Source of the DNA: WHSW01 sp963846565
Lineage (GTDB): Bacteria; Actinomycetota; Thermoleophilia; Solirubrobacterales; 70-9
Reading direction: 5' to 3'
NCBI GenBank assembly: GCA_963846565.1
Contig: CAWJWL010000003.1
Span: 62,001 to 126,000, forward strand
Length of the DNA stretch: 64,000 nucleotides
In this document: positions 36,716-45,176 of the stretch, one piece after another
Position numbering within the stretch: position 1 is the stretch's first letter
How the letters are laid out: each line of letters opens with the position of its first letter
Program-made: the position numbers and the translations under genes
The notes under the pieces: generated by a model
What the model was told of the DNA's origin: nothing
Seen by the model: only the letters and a program-made list of their open reading frames with translations
Databases searched by the model: none

Positions 36716-37312
36716 GTGCCGAGCGTCACAACCCCCGACAGCGCCATCGACGCGGGATTGATGCAACGCGTCCAAGCCGACGACGTCGAGGCGTTCGAGC
36801 AGCTATACGACCGTCACGCCACGCGCGCCTACCGCGTGGCATTTTCAACTTGTGGTGATGCGCACCGAGCCGAGGAGGCGGTTCAGGACGCCTTCTTGAA
36901 GATCTGGCGAGCGCGGGCCACCTTTCGGTCGCAACTGAGCTCCTTTCAGGCGTGGTCGATGACCGCCGTCCGGAGCGCGGCCATCGACGTGCTGCGCTAT
37001 GAGGGCGCCGGCAAGCGGCCGAGACTGGCCGAGCAAGATCTGGACCTGGTCGATCCTCAGTCCGAACCGCTCGTCGACAGCTTGGTCCGTGATGATCAGG
37101 CTGCCGCGGTCCGGCGAACGCTGCAAGAGCTTCCGGCCGCACAGTCCGAGGTGATCTCCCTCGCGTTCTTCGGGGAGCTGAGCCACGCCGAGATCGCGGA
37201 GAGGTTGGCGCTGCCGCCCGGCACCGTCAAGGGCCGCATGCGGCTGGGGCTCGAGAAGCTCCGCCGCGGGCTTTTAACCGAAGAGCCCATAGCGAAACGC
37301 CCCTCACTTTGA
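36716..37312 (+). CDS. ECF-type sigma-70 factor
   Basis: 198 residues from GTG 36716 (in-frame ATG at residue 15 is an alternative start). Region 2 runs FEQLYDRHATRAYRVAFSTC to EEAVQDAFLKIWRARATF and FQAWSMTAVRSAAIDVLRYE; region 4 is LQELPAAQSEVISLAFFGEL then SHAEIAERLALPPGTVKGRM. SigK/SigL-like group judging by region 2. No anti-sigma gene with a recognisable zinc motif follows; the next gene is convergent. It may control the neighbouring ferritin-like/Tat island or the downstream membrane protein. Confidence 0.93.
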   Translation: MPSVTTPDSAIDAGLMQRVQADDVEAFEQLYDRHATRAYRVAFSTCGDAHRAEEAVQDAFLKIWRARATFRSQLSSFQAWSMTAVRSAAIDVLRYEGAGKRPRLAEQDLDLVDPQSEPLVDSLVRDDQAAAVRRTLQELPAAQSEVISLAFFGELSHAEIAERLALPPGTVKGRMRLGLEKLRRGLLTEEPIAKRPSL

Positions 37313-37319
37313 GGGGCGT
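37297..37319 (+). terminator. Hairpin containing the sigma-factor stop codon
   Basis: Perfect 10 bp stem ACGCCCCTCA (37297-37306) / TGAGGGGCGT (37310-37319) with loop CTT. The TGA stop (37310-37312) is inside the 3' arm. No U tract follows. Confidence 0.55.
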
Positions 37320-37341
37320 CTCACGTACAGGGAGGAGAGAT

Positions 37342-37383
37342 ATGTGTTTTTTGTTCTGTGGGACGGAGGCCGGCTGTTATTAG
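37342..37383 (+). CDS. Possible 13-residue Cys-rich peptide
   Basis: ATG 37342 to TAG 37383 encodes MCFLFCGTEAGCY. An excellent Shine-Dalgarno AGGGAGGAG (37329-37337) lies 4 bp upstream. Three of 13 residues are Cys. It starts 30 bp after the sigma gene and its stop runs into the stop of the convergent membrane-protein gene. It may be a peptide, a remnant, or a ribosome-binding site by chance. Confidence 0.3.
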   Translation: MCFLFCGTEAGCY

Positions 37384-37733
37384 GTGCTGCGGGCCAAGGT
37401 GAACCGCGTTGAAGCGGTCAACAGGGCCTGGGCGACACCAAAGCCGACCAGAAAGATCGATGCGTACCACTCGCTGGTCGCGAGCCCGATCGCCAGCCCG
37501 CCGATGACGGCGACGATCACGAGCAGGTAGTCGAAGTCGGCGTGCGCAGAGATCGGAACGCTACGTCCGGGCGAATCGACCTGAATCGCGAGCGTCAGGA
37601 GCGTGACGCCGAGGACGACGCTGATCAGCATCGCGGCGGTGCCGAAGTCGAACACGAACGGCGCGACCATGAGCAGCGGCGCGGCGATCACCTCGATCGC
37701 GCTGTGGGCAGTGAGCGAAATTCCTCGTCTCAT
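37380..37733 (-). CDS. Small four-helix membrane protein
   Basis: 117 residues from ATG 37733 (an upstream ATG at 37778 adds 15 residues). Four hydrophobic segments: IEVIAAPLLMVAPFVFDFG, AAMLISVVLGVTLLTLAI, YLLVIVAVIGGLAIGLA and YASIFLVGFGVAQALLTA. The arrangement resembles SPW-repeat-like small membrane proteins, but I cannot name a family with confidence. It converges with the sigma gene. Confidence 0.7.
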   Translation of the reverse strand: MRRGISLTAHSAIEVIAAPLLMVAPFVFDFGTAAMLISVVLGVTLLTLAIQVDSPGRSVPISAHADFDYLLVIVAVIGGLAIGLATSEWYASIFLVGFGVAQALLTASTRFTLARST

Positions 37734-37810
37734 GATGAAACCGAGGATACGAACGTATGTGCGATCCGAGTGTGACACGGGTCACACTCGGATCGCCTAC
37801 GCCTACGCCG

Positions 37811-40800
37811 CTACTTGATTCGCCACCGGTACTTCGCGGGTGACTTGTCGCGGTTGCCGGAGGTGTCCGTCGCCCGGACCTTGAACCGGTGCTTGCCTTG
37901 ATCGAGGCCCTTGTACTTCTTCGGCGAGGAGCAGCCCTTCCAGCGGCCCTTGTCGAGCTTGCACTCGAAGCTCGAGCCGGCTTCGTTGGAGGTGAAGCGG
38001 AAGCGAGCCTTGTGCGACCTCGTCTTCTTCTTCGGCTTCTTGGTGATCTTCGTCTTCGGCGGCTTCGTGTCGTCCTCGCCGTAACCTCCGCCACCGCCTC
38101 CCCCGCCGCCACCGCCGGGTCCGCCGGCGACGACGCCGAGATAGCGCATCGCGTCACCCATCAGGGCGGCCCGCTGCGCGGCGGTCCTCACGCCCTCGAA
38201 GCCGAAGCCCCAGGTGAGCGTGTCTGCGGTCGCGACGCCCGGCCCGGCCGCGTAGTCGCGCGCCTGCGAGCGCTCCCAGGCGTTCTGGGTTCCCGGCCCT
38301 GACCCCGCCGGGGGCGGGCCGGCGGTAAAGCCGCCGAAGTCGGTCTCGAAGTCGACCGTCTCCGTGACCGCTCCGTCCTTCGACACCTGGACGTCGTCGA
38401 GGAACACGCCGAGCCCTTCGACCGCGAAGTCCTGGACGTAGGAGATCGAGATCTCGACCTGCTCTCCGGCATAGGCGGAGAGATCGATCGTCCAGTCCTG
38501 GAACCCGGCCGAGTTGCCCGTCGCGCCGTGCCACTCACCGGTGGTGCCCACGGGCTCGCAGGTGCCCGGGGTCTGGTAGTGGTCGAGGAATGGATGGATC
38601 GAACGCCAGTCGATCGGGCACGACTCCGCGGTGTCGTTGATCGTGTGCCCGTTCTCGTCCGGCAGCGTCGTCCAGTCGTTCGGATCGCTCACCGGGTGCG
38701 CCTCGACGATCACGAAGTCGTAGAGCGGCTCGAGGTCGTACGAGATCTTGAACGAGAGCTCGCCGCTCGCCGCTCCGGTCAGGTCGATGGTCTTTCGCAG
38801 GCGCTGCCACCCGTCGTCCTCCGAGTCGGCGACGGCGTAGAAGTCCCCGCTCGGCGGATCGAAGGGACTCGGCCCCGGCACCTTCACCGCCGCCTCCGAC
38901 GCGAACAGGGGGAATGCCGCCTCGGGCAGGATGCTCGACGTCGTGAGCATCGAGTAGACGTGCTCCTGGTTGTCGGCGCTGTCCGCCCCGTTGAGCGCGA
39001 ACGCGGTGGACCCGAACGGCCCGCCGGCGCCCAGGAGCTGCAAGGCCGAGGCAGCCGGCTTGTCGGGGGCGTCGAACGGCGTCCCGGCCACGTGGCTGTA
39101 CTGGTACGCCCCGAGCCAGTACTGAAGGAAGTCGTTCGAGAGCGGAATACACGCTCCCGGGCGGGCCGTGTTGCAGTACGGCGGCTCGCCTTCGACGTTG
39201 AACGCGTACCCGTCCAGCTGCTGCTGCGCGTGGTACTGCCCGTTGTAGAGCAACTTGCCGCCCTCGTTGAGGTAGGAGCGGACGTCGACGATCGTGTCGT
39301 TCACGACTCGTTGGACTCCGCTCCCGCCCGGCTGGTCGGCCGCCCTCGTGAGCAGGTCATTGCCCGTGTACCAGACGACGGCGTCGTAGTGGCTCAGGAC
39401 GCCCAGGGCGTCGGGTGCCTGCCGACCCTCGGCATCGATGTCGTAGACGTCCGCCTGGATCCCGTTGGCCGCCAGGGCCTGGGTGAAGTACTGATCGAAG
39501 TGCGGCCCCGGTCCCGCCGGATACGCGGGGCTGGTGCTCGCCGTCGAGGTCGAGCCGGTGTAGTCCTCCGCGGCCAGCACGAGCACCCTGTTGCCCGTGT
39601 CGGAGCGGACTTCGTACGTGAAGGCCTGCGAGCTCTCTCCGCCCTCGGCCTCGAACCACACCTTCACCTCGTCGCCGGGGTCCGTTCCGGTGACGGTACC
39701 GCGGACGTAGTGGTAGTAGACGTTCTGGTTGTTGCCGTAGCGCTCGCCACCGTTGAACTCGGAGGTCGAGGCCGACTGCCTCGCGCCGCCGTTGACCTTC
39801 CAGTGGACGGTCAGGTCGCCGAGCTCGCGCTTGGCGTTGATCTCGACGGGCTGTGGATCGCCGTAGGAGACGTCGAACGGCCTGATCTGGAAGTCAGGCG
39901 CTTCGCGTCCAAGGTGCGACTCGGGATTGTCCGGGTCGTCGGCGGAGTCCGCCACGTCGAGCGCGAACGGGACGTTCTTCTCGAACGCGTCCTGCAGGTC
40001 GGCGTTGGAGTCCTGGAAGGCGAAATCGCTCTCCTCGTCGATGTCGCCGTCCCGATCCGTGTCGATGCCGCCGCCCCGTGCGGGGTCGGCGACGTCCATC
40101 TCCGGGGTCCAGGCCAGGGTCTCGTACTTGGAGTGGGCGTGCTCGGTCGTCTCGCCGTTCGTGGTGTAGAGCTCGGACGAGAGGTCCGGGTCGTACGGAT
40201 TGGGCGCACCAGGGGGCTTGCCGGCGATCGCCGAGTCGACATCGGTGCCGGAAAGAGCCTGGTAGAGCGTGTCGTCAGGGCTCTCGGTCTGGACCTGGAA
40301 GCCGTGGCCGTAGAGGAGGAGCTCGGCGGCCGAGTGGTAGTTGATCATGAACTCGAACCCGATATCGCGCAGCAGGCCGTCGAGCGCCTGGCTCTCGGGC
40401 TCGGACTGCGGTGAGGGGCCGCGGTACGTGTCGTCCGCCGGATCATCGGCGGAGCCCTCGTTGTCGTAGCCCCAGTAGGTCGAGAGGTTCCGGTTCAGGT
40501 CGACGCCGTCCCCGACGGTGATCTGGCCGTCGCCGTTGATGTCGCGAAGGTTCTTCCTCCAGAGACGGTTCCCCGGCGTGAAGGTGAAGTCGTAGCCGTC
40601 GGGGTTGGCGACGAAGACGAACCACAGCTCGCGCTGGTTGACGAGCCGGGTGAGCTCCTCGGAAGCGACTCCGTCCACGGGCGCGCCGTCGGTCCCGACC
40701 GCCGTGCCCGTCCCGTCGTAGTTATCGATGTAGAGGTGTGCGAGGCGGCGGACCATCTCCGGGGTGATCCACTCACGGGCGTGCTGTGCTGCGTGGTAGA

Positions 40801-41401
40801 GGACCGCCGGCTTCGAGCCGGGCGGGTTCGATGCCTCACGGGCATCGCGCGTGACCCGCAGCGCCAGCAACGGCGCGCCGTTCAGCGTGGTCCCGTAGGG
40901 CACAGCCTGAACGATCTCCGGGTTGTCCTCGGCCAGTGCCTGCATCTCCTGGTAGAGCGTTAGACGAGGGTTCCCGTTGTTGCGACGGCCGACGTAGCAA
41001 TCGCCGGTGCCCGGCGCCGCGCATTCGTCGTTGAAGTAGGGGCGGTAGACCCGATAGGAGCCATCGGGCTGAACGCCCTCAGTCCCGACGTCGCCGGCGG
41101 CCGCGCTCCCCCCCTTGAGCTCGGCCTCGACGCCTTGCTTCTCCAGCGCCGCGACCTGCGCGGGCGTGGCGGCGATCTCGAGCGTGTCACCAACCCGGCC
41201 CTCGACCGTGTCGAACCCCTCTTCGGCGAGCGTCTGCAACACGGAGCCGTCCGTGATCTCGACTGCGTATGGCGTCAGGCCCGTATCGGCAGCAAGCGTC
41301 GAGCCGGCTCCCGGGCCGAGCGTGATTACGAGCGCGCAGGTCAGTGCGACGCCCCCCAAGTGGCGCTTCGAGATCACGGCGTCAGCCTCCCTGTCCCCCA
41401 C
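37811..41401 (-). CDS. Large secreted M14 zinc carboxypeptidase
   Basis: 1196 residues. Signal peptide about 14-38 (VALTCALVITLGPGAGSTLA). The M14 catalytic domain (about 115-490) has zinc ligands His207 and Glu210 (AAQHAREW) and His356 (INYHSAAE), substrate-binding NPDGY (266-270) and DLNRN (301-305), and a late TPEMD for the catalytic Glu. Calcium-loop-like DINGDGQITVGDG (287-299) and DTDRDGDIDEESD are inserted. Then come beta domains, a glutamine-amidotransferase-like segment (HYDAVVWYTGNDLLT), an immune-inhibitor-A-like MAM-type region, a poly-Gly linker and a Lys-rich Ig-like C-terminal domain. Acts outside the cell on peptides. Start GTG at 41401. Confidence 0.9.
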   Translation of the reverse strand: MGDREADAVISKRHLGGVALTCALVITLGPGAGSTLAADTGLTPYAVEITDGSVLQTLAEEGFDTVEGRVGDTLEIAATPAQVAALEKQGVEAELKGGSAAAGDVGTEGVQPDGSYRVYRPYFNDECAAPGTGDCYVGRRNNGNPRLTLYQEMQALAEDNPEIVQAVPYGTTLNGAPLLALRVTRDAREASNPPGSKPAVLYHAAQHAREWITPEMVRRLAHLYIDNYDGTGTAVGTDGAPVDGVASEELTRLVNQRELWFVFVANPDGYDFTFTPGNRLWRKNLRDINGDGQITVGDGVDLNRNLSTYWGYDNEGSADDPADDTYRGPSPQSEPESQALDGLLRDIGFEFMINYHSAAELLLYGHGFQVQTESPDDTLYQALSGTDVDSAIAGKPPGAPNPYDPDLSSELYTTNGETTEHAHSKYETLAWTPEMDVADPARGGGIDTDRDGDIDEESDFAFQDSNADLQDAFEKNVPFALDVADSADDPDNPESHLGREAPDFQIRPFDVSYGDPQPVEINAKRELGDLTVHWKVNGGARQSASTSEFNGGERYGNNQNVYYHYVRGTVTGTDPGDEVKVWFEAEGGESSQAFTYEVRSDTGNRVLVLAAEDYTGSTSTASTSPAYPAGPGPHFDQYFTQALAANGIQADVYDIDAEGRQAPDALGVLSHYDAVVWYTGNDLLTRAADQPGGSGVQRVVNDTIVDVRSYLNEGGKLLYNGQYHAQQQLDGYAFNVEGEPPYCNTARPGACIPLSNDFLQYWLGAYQYSHVAGTPFDAPDKPAASALQLLGAGGPFGSTAFALNGADSADNQEHVYSMLTTSSILPEAAFPLFASEAAVKVPGPSPFDPPSGDFYAVADSEDDGWQRLRKTIDLTGAASGELSFKISYDLEPLYDFVIVEAHPVSDPNDWTTLPDENGHTINDTAESCPIDWRSIHPFLDHYQTPGTCEPVGTTGEWHGATGNSAGFQDWTIDLSAYAGEQVEISISYVQDFAVEGLGVFLDDVQVSKDGAVTETVDFETDFGGFTAGPPPAGSGPGTQNAWERSQARDYAAGPGVATADTLTWGFGFEGVRTAAQRAALMGDAMRYLGVVAGGPGGGGGGGGGGGYGEDDTKPPKTKITKKPKKKTRSHKARFRFTSNEAGSSFECKLDKGRWKGCSSPKKYKGLDQGKHRFKVRATDTSGNRDKSPAKYRWRIK

Positions 41402-41422
41402 TGGATTGTTTTGCTGCGCGGG

Positions 41423-41451
41423 AAACTATGGGGCGATCGGCGGCCTGTCAA
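41423..41451 (-). promoter_or_regulatory. Promoter of the M14 carboxypeptidase gene
   Basis: On the minus strand a perfect TTGACA (41451-41446), 17 bp and TAGTTT (41428-41423) lie 22 bp before the GTG start. The -35 box overlaps the dxs stop codon, so the gene has its own promoter after dxs. Confidence 0.6.
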
Positions 41452-43499
41452 GTCCCGCTGGCAAGCCGCTTCCCCGCCCCGAGGGCTTTGGTCACCTGCT
41501 CGGCGACGCCGGCCCCGGTAAGGCCGACCTCCTCGCGCAGCAACGCGGGCTTGCCGTGGGTGACGTAGCGATCGGGAAGCCCGACGCGAAGCACGCGTGC
41601 GCGCTCCTGGCCGGCCTCGCCGAATGCGTCCTCGAGGTGCTCAAGGACGCCGGAGCCGAACCCTCCGGCGAGCACGTTCTCCTCGATCGTGACGACGAGA
41701 TCGTGGTCTGCCGCGAGGCGTTCGATCAGCCGCTCGTCGATCGGCTTGGCGAAGCGGGCGTCGGCGACGGTCACGTTCAAGTCGTGCTCGGCCAGCAGAG
41801 CGGCGGCGTCGAGCGCGAGGCTGACGCCGTAGCCGTAACCGAGCAGCGCGACCCTCTCCCCCTCCTTCAACACCTCGCCGGTGCCGATCGAGATCTCGCG
41901 CGCGTGATCCGGAAGCGAGACGCCCTCGGCGTTGCCGCGCGGATAGCGGAAGGCGATCGGGCCCTCGTCGTGGGCGAGCGAGGTCCGCAGCATGTGAACG
42001 AGCATCGCCTCGTCGCGTGGCGCCATCACCACAACGTTCGGGAGCGAGCGGAAGTAGGAGATGTCGAAGGCGCCGTGGTGGGTCGGACCATCGTCGCCCA
42101 CGAGGCCCGCGCGGTCCATCGCGAAGACGACGTTGAGCTTCTGCAGGCAGACGTCGTGGACGATCTGGTCGTAGGCGCGCTGAAGGAAGGTCGAGTAGAT
42201 CGCACAGACGGGCTTTGCCCCCTGGATCGCGAGGCCGGCGGCGAACAGGACCGCGTCCTGCTCGGCGATGCCGACGTCGTAGTACTGCTCGGGCAGCTCG
42301 GATTGGAGGGCCGTGAGGCCGGTTCCGCCGGCCATCGCAGCGGTGATCCCGATAACCCGCGGGTCGCGCTTCGCCTCGACCACGAGCGCGTCGCCGAAGA
42401 CCGCGGTGTAGGCGGGCGGCGGCGCCGCAGGCTCCGGCTCCGCGGGCCGCTGCGCCTCCTCCATCTCCTCGCGGCTCAGCGGCGTCTTCGGCGCGGCCTT
42501 CTTCGGCGCCGGCATGCGCTCGACGATCGAGCCGGGCTTCGCGGCATGCCACTTCTCCATTCCCTCCAGGCCGCCCTCCTCGGCGGGCTCGAAGCCCTTG
42601 CCCTTGATTGTCTGGATGTGGACGACGACGGGGCGGTCGGCGGCGAGCGCCGGCTCGAGCGCCTCGCGCAGCGCGGTCACATCGTGGCCGTCGATCGGGC
42701 CCACGTACGCGAGGTCGAGCTCCTCGAACAGCAGACCCGGGGCGGCGTAGGCCTTGATCGCCGCCTTGATCTCGGGGCCGAGCTTCTCGATCTGGCGGCC
42801 GAGACCAAGCGGGAGCTTGGTCAGTGCGCCCTCCACATCCTCTCGGGCGTGGTAGAGGCGGGGGTTGAGGCGCGTGCGCTGGAAGAGACGTGAGAGGGCG
42901 CCGACGTTCGGCGAGATCGACATCCCGTTGTCGTTCAGGACGATCACGATCGGCGTCTGCAGGCCGCCGGCGTTGTGAAGGGCTTCGAAGGCAACGCCCC
43001 CCGTCAGTGCCCCGTCGCCGATCACGGCGACGACCTTGCCGTCCTCGCCGATTCCGTGACGCATCGCCTCCTTGAGACCCACGGCGTAGCCGATCGAGGT
43101 CGATGCGTGGCCGGCGCCCATGATGTCGTGCTCGGACTCGAACACGGAGCAGAACGGAGCGAGCCCCTCGTACTGGCGGATCGTCTCGAGCCGGCCGGCG
43201 CGGCCGGTGAGGATCTTGTGCGGGTAGGCCTGATGGCCGACGTCCCAGAGCACCTTGTCGCGCGGCGAGTCGAGCAGGCTGTGGAGGACCGTGGTGACCT
43301 CGCACGTGCCGAGGTTGGCGCCGAAGTGGCCGCCGATCTCGCCGATCGTGTCGATGATCAACTCGCGCACCTCCTGTGCGACCTGAGCCAGCTCGGCGTC
43401 CCCGAGATCACTCAGGTCGTCCGGGCCGGTGATCGAGTCGAGCAGGCGCTGACTCCGCTCGCCGCCGTCGCTGTTCGGGGCGTCGCTCATGAGGCCCAT
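41448..43499 (-). CDS. dxs: 1-deoxy-D-xylulose-5-phosphate synthase
   Basis: 683 residues. First enzyme of the MEP isoprenoid pathway (pyruvate plus glyceraldehyde-3-phosphate). Thiamine-diphosphate motif VIGDGALTGGVAFEALHNAG ... LNDN; N-terminal HFGANLGTCEVTTVLHSL; pyrimidine-domain AEQDAVLFAAGLAIQG with catalytic Glu; DGPTHHGAFD. A Pro/Ala/Lys-rich linker (residues about 320-360) joins the first two domains. ATG 43499 or, nine bases in, ATG 43490. Lies 20 bp after the metallophosphoesterase gene. Confidence 0.98.
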   Translation of the reverse strand: MGLMSDAPNSDGGERSQRLLDSITGPDDLSDLGDAELAQVAQEVRELIIDTIGEIGGHFGANLGTCEVTTVLHSLLDSPRDKVLWDVGHQAYPHKILTGRAGRLETIRQYEGLAPFCSVFESEHDIMGAGHASTSIGYAVGLKEAMRHGIGEDGKVVAVIGDGALTGGVAFEALHNAGGLQTPIVIVLNDNGMSISPNVGALSRLFQRTRLNPRLYHAREDVEGALTKLPLGLGRQIEKLGPEIKAAIKAYAAPGLLFEELDLAYVGPIDGHDVTALREALEPALAADRPVVVHIQTIKGKGFEPAEEGGLEGMEKWHAAKPGSIVERMPAPKKAAPKTPLSREEMEEAQRPAEPEPAAPPPAYTAVFGDALVVEAKRDPRVIGITAAMAGGTGLTALQSELPEQYYDVGIAEQDAVLFAAGLAIQGAKPVCAIYSTFLQRAYDQIVHDVCLQKLNVVFAMDRAGLVGDDGPTHHGAFDISYFRSLPNVVVMAPRDEAMLVHMLRTSLAHDEGPIAFRYPRGNAEGVSLPDHAREISIGTGEVLKEGERVALLGYGYGVSLALDAAALLAEHDLNVTVADARFAKPIDERLIERLAADHDLVVTIEENVLAGGFGSGVLEHLEDAFGEAGQERARVLRVGLPDRYVTHGKPALLREEVGLTGAGVAEQVTKALGAGKRLASGT

Positions 43500-43519
43500 G
43501 ATTGTGGCAGCACCCGCGC

Positions 43520-45070
43520 TCAGCGCTCAGCGAACGGCAGTCCGCCGATCACAGCTCCCGGCACCTCGATCTCCGGCTGTGACGGTGTGTAAGAGCAGCG
43601 ATCTTCGTCCGGGCAAAGGGTGTCGATCACGACCCGGGACCCGCGACCACGGCCCGAGAACGGCTCGACCTCGATCAGGTCGACTGCGCGCAGCTCCGGA
43701 CTGTCGGCCTCGAAGTGAAGCTCGGCGAAGCCGGCATAGGCAACCCCGGCGTCGAAGATCCCGCCGGCCCCGAGCGACCCGCCGTCGACGACGGTGATCG
43801 ACCCGAACCGGTCGATGTGCTGGCGGTGGTCGTGCCCGGTCGCGATCGTGAGCGGCCGCTCGTAGCCGTCCGCCCAAAGCGACTCGGCGAGGGCCGCCGC
43901 GAGCCCTGACTGATGGACGACGGCAATGTCGGGGGCCGGCGTCAACCGATCGAACCAGCGGCGAAGCGCCTCCGCGGCACGTGCCGCGCGCTCCTCCCCG
44001 TCCTCGAAGTCCTCGAACGTGAGCGAACGATCCGGATCGGCGAGATCGTCGCCGGAGCCCTCGAGCGGATCGGGAAAGCCGGCGACCTGCAAGCCGTCGA
44101 GCTCGACCGTCGTGGGGTGCGCCGGCGAGCGGTCGATGACGTCGACCCCGGCGTCGGCGAGCTCCTCCATGAGCAGCCCGGAGTCGTGATTCCCCGAAAC
44201 CGCGAGCACCGGGTCGCCGAGGGCGGCAACTCCGCTCGCGAGCAGCGATGCCTCGGCCGCGGTCCCGCGCTGCCCGAGATCGCCGGCGAACAGGACGGGG
44301 GTACCGTCGAAGAACCGGGATACGGGATCGATCACGAGCGCATTCGCGTGCAGGTCCGAGCCGAGGAAGACGTCCCGGCCGTCCTGCCCGCGGATGGGCT
44401 CGTCGGCAAGCACGGTCGAGACGCTGCGAACGATGCTCTCGAGCTCGGATCCGTAACCGCTGCCGAGTCGCTCCGTCTCCGCGGCGGCGAGCAGGCGCTC
44501 GAGCTCGGCGCCGCGGGCGTAGTACGTCGGGGTCTCGAGCGCGCTCTCATCGAAGCTCGTCCACGCGAAGACGATCGAGCCGCCGGCGACGAGGAGGTAG
44601 CCGACAGCCAGCAGGGCCGGGAAGGCGGCGGGCGCGCCGCGTGCGCGCGGCCAGAGGGCGAATGCGATGGCGCCGAGCACCGCGACGGCGCCGAGCGCCC
44701 ACAAGAGGGCCCGGATGACAGCATCCCGAGCGCCTTCACCGAGCTCGTCGCGCGCACGGTCGAGCACCTCGCGGTCGTCCGCGGCGGCCTCGAGGAGGGA
44801 CGCTCGCTCGATCGTTCGCAGCTCGAGCCGCAGCTCGAACGGCCCTGAGAACGCGGCCGCCCGCAGGCCCCAGTCGGCGAGCGGAACGTACGCCTCGACG
44901 CCACCGGGGATCGAGGGCGCCAGTTCATAGGAGACCCGGCCGAGCTCGGTGTTCTTGCTCGCCGGGCCGGCGAGCCGCAGACCGAGAAGGGTCCCGGCGA
45001 GGACAATTGCAAGCGCCGCGAGGGGCAACGCCGCGCGTGCCGCCACCGTGCGGGTTCTAGCGACTGCCAT
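43520..45070 (-). CDS. Membrane-anchored metallophosphoesterase
   Basis: 516 residues. One N-terminal transmembrane helix (LPLAALAIVLAGTLLGLRLA), a 130-residue extracytoplasmic beta-rich region, two further helices (LLWALGAVAVLGAIAFALWP and FPALLAVGYLLVAGGSIVFAW), then a calcineurin-like phosphoesterase: SDLHAN, FAGDLGQRG, VSGNHDSG, and ATGHDHRQH with metal ligands in order. The catalytic domain is probably outside the membrane. ATG 45070 chosen; the frame upstream overlaps the divergent methyltransferase gene and is not coding. Substrate unknown. Confidence 0.88.
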   Translation of the reverse strand: MAVARTRTVAARAALPLAALAIVLAGTLLGLRLAGPASKNTELGRVSYELAPSIPGGVEAYVPLADWGLRAAAFSGPFELRLELRTIERASLLEAAADDREVLDRARDELGEGARDAVIRALLWALGAVAVLGAIAFALWPRARGAPAAFPALLAVGYLLVAGGSIVFAWTSFDESALETPTYYARGAELERLLAAAETERLGSGYGSELESIVRSVSTVLADEPIRGQDGRDVFLGSDLHANALVIDPVSRFFDGTPVLFAGDLGQRGTAAEASLLASGVAALGDPVLAVSGNHDSGLLMEELADAGVDVIDRSPAHPTTVELDGLQVAGFPDPLEGSGDDLADPDRSLTFEDFEDGEERAARAAEALRRWFDRLTPAPDIAVVHQSGLAAALAESLWADGYERPLTIATGHDHRQHIDRFGSITVVDGGSLGAGGIFDAGVAYAGFAELHFEADSPELRAVDLIEVEPFSGRGRGSRVVIDTLCPDEDRCSYTPSQPEIEVPGAVIGGLPFAER

Positions 45071-45176
45071 CGGTTGAGAGTAGGTGGCACTTGACCTGCA
45101 GGCCATGCCGTGAGAGGTTCGGCAGCGAATCGCAGCATCCGCCGGCAATCTGCCGCAGCGGGGGGAAGGAGTGCGG

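Noticed and set aside
37342..37383. RiPP precursor (mycofactocin-like C-terminus)
   Set aside because: Only 13 codons, no leader, and no radical SAM or maturase gene nearby.
38085..38130. Tandem repeat in the M14 gene
   Set aside because: It is just the poly-Gly linker of the protein; no expandable perfect DNA unit.
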